DNA of 34,235 nucleotides from Paludibacterium sp. (GTDB lineage Bacteria; Pseudomonadota; Gammaproteobacteria; Burkholderiales; Chromobacteriaceae), in NCBI RefSeq assembly GCF_019232825.1, contig NZ_JAFAND010000070.1, positions 1 to 34,235 on the forward strand, written 5' to 3'. Each line of letters opens with the position of its first letter. Position 1 is the stretch's first letter. Positions 28,084 to 34,235 of this stretch are shown here, piece by piece. A program made the translations under genes and the position numbers. The notes below the pieces were generated by a model. That model did not search any database and was not told where the DNA came from. It saw only the letters and a program-made list of their open reading frames with translations.

Positions 28084-29403
28084 TTACCACCCCAGCCACT
28101 GCCGCGCCGCGGTCACTGGGCGACGCAAGACGTAATAGATCAGCGGCACCCAATTGCCGTACACCCGCGCGGTCCCCATCTGACCGAGCCGCGGCGGCGC
28201 GTCGCCGGTGAAGCGCGCTTGCAGCCGGTAGGCCAGCAGCCCCTCGTCGGCAGGCTCCGCCTTGTAAGCCACCCGCACGATCTCGGCCGCGTAGGACGAC
28301 AGCGGCGAGGCGTTGGGATAGAGCGTCACCTTGCCGCCGGCGCTCAGATCGATCGCCTCGGCCGCCGGCAGCCACGCGGTCAGCTCGACCCGCGCAGGGT
28401 CCGCCAGCGTCATCACTTTCTCGCCTTGCGCCACCGCCCGCCCCTGCCAGTCGTTGCGGTCGGAAAACACCACCACGCCGGCCGCGGGCGCCGTCACATG
28501 CAACCGTTGCAGCTCACGCCCGGCGTAGTCCGCCGCGATTGCTTTCTCTTCCAGCTGGGCACGGTCCTGCGCCATCGCCAGCCGGCTTTTGTCGTCGGTC
28601 AGCGCAAGCTGGGCACTGACGCGGAAACGCTCCTCGGCGGCGACGCGCTCGCTCTCTGCCAGCGCGTGTTGGCCGGAAAGCGCGGTGGCGTCCAGATCGA
28701 ACAGCGGCGTGCCCTTGGCCACCCGCTGATTGGGCTCGACCGCGATATGGTCGATCACCCCGGCGATGGGGGCGCGCAACAGCAGCGGCTCTCGCGGCAC
28801 TACCTCGGCGCGGGTCAGGACGCTCAAACGGATAGGCATCAGCGCCACCAGCAGCACGCCAAGCAAAATACGGCGTTGGCGCGGCTTGGGCCGCAACCAC
28901 TGCCGCGCCAGGTCGCGCCAGTCGCGCCGCGGCGAGAAGGACCGCAAGGCGTGGGCATAGCCATGCGCCAACTCCTCGGCCAGCCTGCGTTCGTAGTCGC
29001 TCCAGGGCGTCTCGCGCGCCAGCAGCAAAGCGCCCTGCTCGGAGAGCCGCAGCCATAGCGCATGCGTCGGCAGCCAATCGCCCCACTCGGCCGACAGCCG
29101 CGCCGGCAAGTGCTCGGCGATCAACATTCGACTGGCGTCGGCCGACGCGTCCGCCGCCAGCCAGCGGAACACCGCACCCAGCCATTGCATATAGGGCGCC
29201 GTCGGCTCCACCTCCGCCAGGCCGGACAAGGCCGATACATGACGATGCAGGCCCTCGCGCCACAATGCGGCCTGCCGGTACGGCAATAACTGCTGACTTT
29301 CATTGACGATGACGAAGCTCAGCGCGGCCGCATTGTCCGCCTCGCGCGCACGGTGCAACAGCTGCAACAGGCTGGCCAGCGCCACATTCTTATCCGCTTC
29401 CAT
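28084..29403 (-). CDS. GAF-like domain / HlyD-type membrane fusion protein
   Basis: 439 residues. The N-terminal cytoplasmic region (about 8-165) looks like a GAF sensory domain (FVIVNESQQLLPYRQAALW). One transmembrane helix (about 179-195) leads to a periplasmic adaptor with two lipoyl halves (LLLRAPIAGVIDHIAVEPNQ from 207; LHVTAPAAGVVVFSDRND near 302-319) around a helical hairpin, then beta-barrel domains. Such adaptors link inner-membrane components to TolC. The start has AGG-TAGGGG upstream, seven bases after the preceding adaptor gene's stop, and the next gene starts two bases after its end. A GAF domain on an adaptor suggests control by a cytoplasmic small molecule, or merely a structural role. 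Confidence 0.88.
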   Translation of the reverse strand: MEADKNVALASLLQLLHRAREADNAAALSFVIVNESQQLLPYRQAALWREGLHRHVSALSGLAEVEPTAPYMQWLGAVFRWLAADASADASRMLIAEHLPARLSAEWGDWLPTHALWLRLSEQGALLLARETPWSDYERRLAEELAHGYAHALRSFSPRRDWRDLARQWLRPKPRQRRILLGVLLVALMPIRLSVLTRAEVVPREPLLLRAPIAGVIDHIAVEPNQRVAKGTPLFDLDATALSGQHALAESERVAAEERFRVSAQLALTDDKSRLAMAQDRAQLEEKAIAADYAGRELQRLHVTAPAAGVVVFSDRNDWQGRAVAQGEKVMTLADPARVELTAWLPAAEAIDLSAGGKVTLYPNASPLSSYAAEIVRVAYKAEPADEGLLAYRLQARFTGDAPPRLGQMGTARVYGNWVPLIYYVLRRPVTAARQWLGW

Positions 29404-29410
29404 GACGCCC

Positions 29411-30154
29411 CTACCTAAAGCTCGCCCAACCGCTCATGCCCGGCAGCAGCCGTTTGCCCGCGCCGCCATCGATTTCGCCGACGGCCAAAATCGACTGGCT
29501 GACCGGATCGATCTGCGCGCCGAGCCGCACGATCTTGGCCGGAAAGCTCGCGCCCAGCTCATCGACCGCCACGGTAAAACGGCTGCCCGGCTTCAACGTG
29601 CCGATCCACTTGGACGGCACCAGCATGCGTAGCTCCAACGGGCCGGCATCGACCACGTCCAATAGCGGCGTGCCCGGGTTGACGAACTGGTAGACGGCGG
29701 CGGCGCGGCGCGCCACGAAGCCGTCGAACGGCGCGCTGATCACGCATTTGCCGACCACCGTCTGCATATAGCTGGCGTCGGCCGCCGCTTCCTTGGCCTT
29801 GCCATCCGCCTGCGCCACCTCCAGCTCGCCAACGGAATTGAGCTTGGCCAGCTGCGTGTTGACCTTTTCCAGGCGGCTGGCCGCCTCCAGCGTCGCCTGC
29901 GCCTTGCGCAGCTGCGCCCGGTAGCCGCCGCAGTCAAACGTTACCAGCGGCTGGCCGCGCCGGAAGGCGCCGCCTTCCTGCACCGGAATAGCGGCGATTT
30001 TGGCCGCCACCTCGGCCGACAGCGTCACCGCATGTTGCGCCATCAATTGCACCCGGATACGGCCATCGCTCGCCATGCCGGGCGTTTGCGCCGACGCGGC
30101 CAGCGTCAGACCTGCGATCGCCAGGCCCATGCCGCAAACTTTCAGCGCGCTCAT
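29411..30154 (-). CDS. Periplasmic adaptor subunit (HlyD/RND-type membrane fusion protein)
   Basis: 247 residues, short for the family. Signal peptide at 1-22 (MSALKVCGMGLAIAGLTLAA...), then a lipoyl half (VTLSAEVAAKIAAIPVQEGG near 43-62), a short helical hairpin (about 78-130), a second lipoyl half (CVISAPFDGFVARRAA near 136-151) and a beta-barrel. No inner-membrane helix remains after signal cleavage and no lipobox is seen, so it is a free periplasmic subunit. Its ATG overlaps the TolC-gene stop (ATGA) with GGGGAG upstream. Likely bridges the TolC-type protein to the GAF/HlyD and M50/HlyD subunits. Confidence 0.88.
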   Translation of the reverse strand: MSALKVCGMGLAIAGLTLAASAQTPGMASDGRIRVQLMAQHAVTLSAEVAAKIAAIPVQEGGAFRRGQPLVTFDCGGYRAQLRKAQATLEAASRLEKVNTQLAKLNSVGELEVAQADGKAKEAAADASYMQTVVGKCVISAPFDGFVARRAAAVYQFVNPGTPLLDVVDAGPLELRMLVPSKWIGTLKPGSRFTVAVDELGASFPAKIVRLGAQIDPVSQSILAVGEIDGGAGKRLLPGMSGWASFR

Positions 30155-31593
30155 GGCCGCTCCCCGCCCGAGGCAACGGTCAGCGTGCCGTCCGGGCCGG
30201 GGTCGAGCCCCAGGCTCGCGCCCATCTGGCCATAGGCGTTTTGCAAATCGCCATAGCTTTGATAGAGCCGCAGCGACGAGAACACCGCGTTGGCGTCGGC
30301 CAGGATCGCCGGCAGGCGCCCCTGCGCCCCGCTGGCGGTGGCATTGCGGTTTTGTTCGTAAATGCGCTGATCGACGTCGTTGAGCTCCTTCTCCAGCGCG
30401 AATTCGTCGGTGCGCCCGCGCCAGTCGAGGTAGGCGACGTGCACCTGAGTCAGCACCGCCATGTTCAGCGCCATGCGCTGCGCGCGGGCCACGTCGAGTT
30501 GCGCGTGGGCTTCGCGCGTGATGGTGCCGGCGGAGAACAGGTTGAGCAGATTCCAGCTGATGCGCAGCCCCGCGTCGCTCCAGTGATTGTTGACCAGGAA
30601 GGCATTGCTGTCGTAATGCTGGCCGACGCTGAACTCGATGCCGGGCAACAGCTTGGCGATGGCCTTGCGCGTTTCCAACGCGCTGATGCGCTCGTTATAA
30701 CGCGCCTCGTTCAACTCGGGCCGGTTCAACAGCGCCATGTCCTCCATCTTGTCCAGCGGGACGTCCAGCACCGGCACCGGCATGTCGCTCGGCACCGCCA
30801 CCTGGAAATCCTGCCCAGGCGGCACATTCATCAACGCGGCCAAGCGCGGCTTGGCTTGCGTGAGCGAAGTGCGCAACAAGGTCATTTGGCGGACCACGTC
30901 CAACAGTTGGCGGCGATAGTTCAACGCCTCCAGCGGCGAGCGCAATTTCTGCTTTTCCACCTGGCGCGCATCGTCCAAGGCCAAATTGGCTTGGTGCAGC
31001 AGCGTGTCGATACGGCCTTCGAGCTGCTGCGCGCCCACGGCCTGCCACCAGGCCTCGCGCACTTGCTGCACCAGCTGTTGCGCCACCTTGCGCTGACGCT
31101 GCTGCAAAATCAGCAGCCGGTCGGACTGCTGTTTGGCGCTGTAATAGCTGACGCCGAAGTCGAGCACGTTCCAGCTGAGGTTCAGATCCCCGGTGGCGTC
31201 ATGCCGCTGCGTTGAAATAGACGGCACCAGCGATTGCGAGCCGGTGGCGACGTTCTGCGACGACGAGGCGTTGTCGTTGCTACGCTGGGTGTAACCGGCG
31301 GCCAGCGCGAGTTTCGGCAGCATATCCAGACTGGAAAGATCGAGCTGGCGCTGCGCCATCGCCTCTTCCATCATCTTCACCCGGTAATCCAGGTTGTATT
31401 TCAGCGCGCGCGACATGGCCTCCTGCAAGGTCACCGGCCCCGCCAGCGGCACTTGTTGACCGAACATCGCCTGATGGTCCGCCGCCAGCGTCGCCTGCTG
31501 TTCCTCCAGGCTCATCGGCGCGGGGGCGACCGCGCACCCCGCCAGTGCCAGTGCCGACAGCACGGCAATATATTGATAGCGCCTATTCATCAT
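30151..31593 (-). CDS. TolC-family outer membrane efflux/secretion lipoprotein
   Basis: 480 residues. Lipoprotein signal with lipobox LAGC, acylated Cys20. Two outer-membrane-efflux repeats follow (about 60-255 and 275-460), with the coiled-coil helices typical of TolC (for example QQRQRKVAQQLVQQVREAWWQA and ARAQRMALNMAVLTQVHVAY) and short strand segments (LNLSWNVLDFG, LRISWNLLNLFS) marking each barrel half. It forms the trimeric outer-membrane tunnel. Start at 31593 chosen for the signal sequence and the GGAGAG about nine bases upstream; the frame continues upstream without a better start. First gene of a coupled four-gene run. Confidence 0.92.
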   Translation of the reverse strand: MMNRRYQYIAVLSALALAGCAVAPAPMSLEEQQATLAADHQAMFGQQVPLAGPVTLQEAMSRALKYNLDYRVKMMEEAMAQRQLDLSSLDMLPKLALAAGYTQRSNDNASSSQNVATGSQSLVPSISTQRHDATGDLNLSWNVLDFGVSYYSAKQQSDRLLILQQRQRKVAQQLVQQVREAWWQAVGAQQLEGRIDTLLHQANLALDDARQVEKQKLRSPLEALNYRRQLLDVVRQMTLLRTSLTQAKPRLAALMNVPPGQDFQVAVPSDMPVPVLDVPLDKMEDMALLNRPELNEARYNERISALETRKAIAKLLPGIEFSVGQHYDSNAFLVNNHWSDAGLRISWNLLNLFSAGTITREAHAQLDVARAQRMALNMAVLTQVHVAYLDWRGRTDEFALEKELNDVDQRIYEQNRNATASGAQGRLPAILADANAVFSSLRLYQSYGDLQNAYGQMGASLGLDPGPDGTLTVASGGERP

Positions 31594-31684
31594 TCCCCCA
31601 CTCTCTCCATTGTTCGCATCCCTTTTCCTACTATTTTTTATCAGGCTCGTGCGTTGCTTCGCGAACGCACGCCACCCATCCGTT

Positions 31685-31718
31685 TCGTAGCGTGCATTCG
31701 CCGCAGGCAATGCACGGT
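31685..31718. repeat. Dispersed palindromic repeat copy in the export locus
   Basis: GTGCATT (31692-31698) and AATGCAC (31709-31715) enclose c-GCC-gca-GGC, a nearly perfect hairpin preceded by TCGTAGC. Bases 31695-31718 are identical to 15334-15357. It lies between the giant-protein gene and the TolC-type gene and has no T-run, so it may affect RNA processing or stability rather than terminate. Confidence 0.65.
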
Positions 31719-31760
31719 TTGCCCCTATCCACACCTGTCCATTTCGTAACGCGTTAGGCA

Positions 31761-34235
31761 CTAACCCGCCAACCAGTGCGCCAACCGCGCCACGGCGCCC
31801 TCCTTGCCGTGTTGGCGGAATTGCTCGTTCAGCGCCTGTTTGCCTGCGGCCGGCACACCTTGCGCCGCGGTTTCGCCGCGCTGGGCGTCGGCGCGCAGTT
31901 GCAAACGCGTGACGCCGCGATGGCCGCCATGGTCGCGTACCGTCACCTCCAGCGTCAGCGTTTTATGCCACCCCGCGGGCGGGGTACCGGTGAAGCGCCC
32001 GCGCTGCGGGTCGAAGTGCAACCAGGCCGGCAACGGCTGGCCGTTGTGTTGCGTCACGCGAACATTCAACGTGGCGTCGGCCTCGCGCATCGCCGCCAGG
32101 GCGGATGGCAGGCTGAAGCTGAACGGCTGTCCAGCCACCAGCGCGGTCACGCCCAAGTCGGGCAGCGCCTGCGGCGTCAAATCCGGGCCGGCCGCACCGG
32201 CCGCGGCGACCACTGGCACGAAGGTGAAATGATCGCGGCCGAACACCACCGGACCGGCGGGTGCCCGCCCGGACGCGATGTCGGCGGCGCCCATGCCCGC
32301 GGGCGATAAGGGAGAGGCCGGCGCCGCCACGGGGCGGGCCGCGTCCAACACCACCGTGGGAACACTCTGCCCCAACGAGAGCGGTGTGGACGACACCGGC
32401 GGCGCGGTGCGACTGGGCACGGCGGAAGAGACCACCACGCTCGGCGCAGGCTGAACGGCAACGGCCGACGATACCGCCGGCGCCGCCAGCAGATTGCCGG
32501 CCAGGTCGGCGGTGGCGCCGGCGGGCACGGTGATCGCCAACGTACCGGTGTCGCCACTCGCGGACACTTGCACGCGGTAATGCGTCGCGTCGAGCGCCGT
32601 CACCAAGGTGACCGTACCGCCGGCCTGGCCGCTGGCAATCACGTTGATCGATCCTGCCGCCAGCCCCGTCACCGGCTCGGAGAACACTACGTCGAAGGTC
32701 ATGCTGTTGCCGCTGGTCACCGAGGCGCTTTGCGGCGTGACCGACAGCGCCTGCGGCGGCGTGGTATCGACGGTGAGGACGTCACCGGCCGACAGCGCGC
32801 TCTGATGACCGCCGATGCTGGCTTGGGCCGTCACCGTATGGCGGCCGTCGGCCAGCGCGCTGGTCAACGTGAACTGCCAGGCGCCGCTGCTGTCGGCGGT
32901 GGTCGTGCCGACACTCCCCCCGTCAACGAACACCGTCACGGTGGCGTTGGCGAGCGCCGTTCCGGTCACGGTCGGCGTGGCGTTGGCGGTGATGCCGTCG
33001 CTGTGACTCACACCGGTGTCGCTGGCCGCGGTCAAGCCGGTCACCACCGGCATCGGCGGCAACACGGTGACCGAGCGCGTCGCCACGCTGCTGGTCTTGA
33101 CGCCGTCGCTGACCGCAAAGCCGATGGCGCGCGTGGACAGGTCCGGCGAACCGGCGCTGTCGCGGTACGTTACCGCGCGCAGCGCCGCCTGCCATTGCGC
33201 CACCGTCGCCGTGGCGCCGCTGGAAGTCAGTGTCAGCACGCCGGTGCCGGCACTGTAGCTGCCGGCGATATTGCCCGTCGCGCTGCCGTCGTTCACAAAC
33301 GCCAGCACATCTTCGCCGCTGTGGAAGTTAGCCGTGATCGACACCGTCGCACTCGCCAGCGTGGTGTTGTCGCGGTCGGAGATGGTGATGCCGCCATCCA
33401 CCGCCACCGCGCCGCTAGAGAAGGTCGCGCTGCCGCCCGAACCGATGACCACCGGCGTCTGGTCGGTGTCGGCCACTGTCACCGTGCGCGTGGCGGCGGT
33501 GCTGGTCTTGGTGCCGTCACTCACCGCGAAGCTGATGCTGCGGGTGGCGTTGTTCGGTGTCACCGCCGTATCGCTGTAGGTGATCGAGCGCAACGCCGCC
33601 TGCCATTGCGCGAGCGTCGCCGTGGCGCTGCTAGAGGTCAGCGTCAGCACCCCAGTGCCGCTGTTGTAGCTGCCGGCGATATTGCCCATCGTGCCGCCGT
33701 TATTGGTGAACGCGAGCCTATCCTCGCCGCTATGGAAGTTGCCGCTGATCGACACCGTCGCGCTCGCCAGCGTGGTGTTGTCCAAGTCGGACAGCGTCAG
33801 GCCGCCATCGACCGCCACCGGCGTCGACGTCGCATTGTCGCCGGCGACAAACGCCGCGCTGCCGCCGCTGGCACTGACGATCGGCGTCTGGTCGGTGTCG
33901 GCCACCGTCACCGTGCGCGTGGCGGCGGTGCTGGTCTTGGTGCCGTCATTCACCGTAAAGCTGATGCTGCGGCTGGCGTTGTTCGGCGTCACCGCCGTGT
34001 CGCTGTAGGTGATCGACCGTAGTGCCGCCTGCCATTGCGCCACGGTCGCGCTGGCGCTGCTGGACGTCAGCGTCAGCACGCCGGTGCCGCTGTTGTAGCT
34101 GCCGACGATGTTGCCCATGGTGCTGCCGTTGTTGCTGAATGCCAGCACGTCTTCGCCGCTGTGGAAGTTGCCTGTGATCGATACCGCTGCGCTCGCCAGC
34201 GTGGTGTTGTCCAAATCGGAGACGGTGATGCCGTT
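31761..34235 (-). CDS. Giant repeat-containing surface/adhesin-type protein, C-terminal 824 residues
   Basis: The frame runs from the window edge to TAG at 31761, so the N-terminus is missing. Visible order: three tandem beta-sandwich repeats of 137-143 residues (each with SGEDxLAFxNNG, GSYNSGTGVLTLTSS and AQWQAALRSITYSD), a bacterial Ig-like domain (ANATPTVTGTALANATVTVF), and a second one (from TTPPQALSVTPQSASV to DLAGNLLA). A Pro/Ala/Val-rich linker follows, then a dystroglycan-type cadherin/Ig domain (LPAWLHFDPQRGRFTGTPP) and a basic, helix-prone tail (LNEQFRQHGKEGAVARLAHW). No RTX nonapeptides, LPxTG, autotransporter barrel or PEP-CTERM is seen. The export genes follow on the same strand, 167 bases downstream, so it is the probable cargo. 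Confidence 0.85.
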   Translation of the reverse strand, partial: NGITVSDLDNTTLASAAVSITGNFHSGEDVLAFSNNGSTMGNIVGSYNSGTGVLTLTSSSASATVAQWQAALRSITYSDTAVTPNNASRSISFTVNDGTKTSTAATRTVTVADTDQTPIVSASGGSAAFVAGDNATSTPVAVDGGLTLSDLDNTTLASATVSISGNFHSGEDRLAFTNNGGTMGNIAGSYNSGTGVLTLTSSSATATLAQWQAALRSITYSDTAVTPNNATRSISFAVSDGTKTSTAATRTVTVADTDQTPVVIGSGGSATFSSGAVAVDGGITISDRDNTTLASATVSITANFHSGEDVLAFVNDGSATGNIAGSYSAGTGVLTLTSSGATATVAQWQAALRAVTYRDSAGSPDLSTRAIGFAVSDGVKTSSVATRSVTVLPPMPVVTGLTAASDTGVSHSDGITANATPTVTGTALANATVTVFVDGGSVGTTTADSSGAWQFTLTSALADGRHTVTAQASIGGHQSALSAGDVLTVDTTPPQALSVTPQSASVTSGNSMTFDVVFSEPVTGLAAGSINVIASGQAGGTVTLVTALDATHYRVQVSASGDTGTLAITVPAGATADLAGNLLAAPAVSSAVAVQPAPSVVVSSAVPSRTAPPVSSTPLSLGQSVPTVVLDAARPVAAPASPLSPAGMGAADIASGRAPAGPVVFGRDHFTFVPVVAAAGAAGPDLTPQALPDLGVTALVAGQPFSFSLPSALAAMREADATLNVRVTQHNGQPLPAWLHFDPQRGRFTGTPPAGWHKTLTLEVTVRDHGGHRGVTRLQLRADAQRGETAAQGVPAAGKQALNEQFRQHGKEGAVARLAHWLAG
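33070..34235 (-). repeat. Three tandem coding repeats (411-429 bases) in the giant protein gene
   Basis: The marker GTGGTGTTGTC on the plus strand recurs at 34201, 33772 and 33361, giving periods of 429 and 411 bases. The difference equals six codons in the variable linker before VAVDGG. The units are highly alike in DNA as well as protein, suggesting recent duplication or gene conversion. More units probably lie beyond the window. Confidence 0.85.

Noticed and set aside
32568-34022. 484-codon plus-strand open frame opposite the giant protein gene
   Set aside because: Its Arg/His/Gly-rich product is a by-product of the repeated GC-rich sequence; the minus frame has recognisable Ig-like domains.
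31761-34235. Classical RTX type I substrate
   Set aside because: No GGxGxDxUx nonapeptides are visible and the C-terminus is basic and helical rather than the usual type I signal. The unseen N-terminal part could still hold other features.

Overview
The window looks like chromosomal DNA of a GC-rich betaproteobacterium, probably Neisseriales / Chromobacteriaceae (Chromobacterium, Pseudogulbenkiania or a relative). The support is the nadE-lolA-rarA-serS run, a PhaR/phasin pair, an H-NS protein of the short betaproteobacterial type, and the conserved order guaB / uvrC-pgsA-tRNA-Gly-tRNA-Cys. The genus is inferred from gene content and cannot be proved from the sequence alone.

Layout. 1-2335: accessory stretch with a truncated unknown gene, then a divergent SDR / LysR pair that is visibly AT-richer than what follows; it abuts the 3' end of a tRNA-Ser(GGA) gene. 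2336-7425: housekeeping genes nadE, lolA, rarA, serS. 7426-10767: a CBS-PAS-GGDEF-EAL c-di-GMP protein and a flavin reductase. 10771-13455: phaR / phasin (polyhydroxyalkanoate control) and a cytosolic M14 carboxypeptidase. 13473-14919: H-NS-like protein and ygfZ. 15123-18885: tRNA-Asn, a CTX-M-like class A beta-lactamase, an ECF sigma factor with a 60-residue zinc anti-sigma, and a chemoreceptor. 18886-20270: a small accessory island with a gene remnant, a complete brnT-brnA toxin-antitoxin operon with a perfect 17-bp inverted repeat over its promoter, and an mntA antitoxin whose hepT partner is truncated. 20374-23377: tRNA-Cys, four identical tRNA-Gly(GCC) genes, pgsA and uvrC. 23541-25540: guaB and a small unknown gene. 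25533-34235: a minus-strand locus for a giant repeat protein and an envelope-spanning export apparatus.

The most interesting part is the last one. The giant surface-type protein (only its C-terminal 824 residues are in the window) is followed on the same strand by an outer-membrane TolC-type lipoprotein, a periplasmic adaptor, a GAF-like/HlyD adaptor, and a 702-residue fusion of a PqqD-like domain, an integral-membrane M50 (site-2-protease-like) metallopeptidase and a HlyD adaptor. The last four genes are tightly coupled. No ABC ATPase is present between them, and the giant protein shows no RTX repeats or typical type I C-terminal signal in the visible part. The parts suggest a type-I-like export route in which the M50/HlyD protein stands where the ABC transporter would be.

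A second thread is a family of dispersed hairpin-forming repeats (about 7438-7486, 15331-15357, 18910-18938, 31685-31718). Two copies share 24 identical bases although they lie 16 kb apart.
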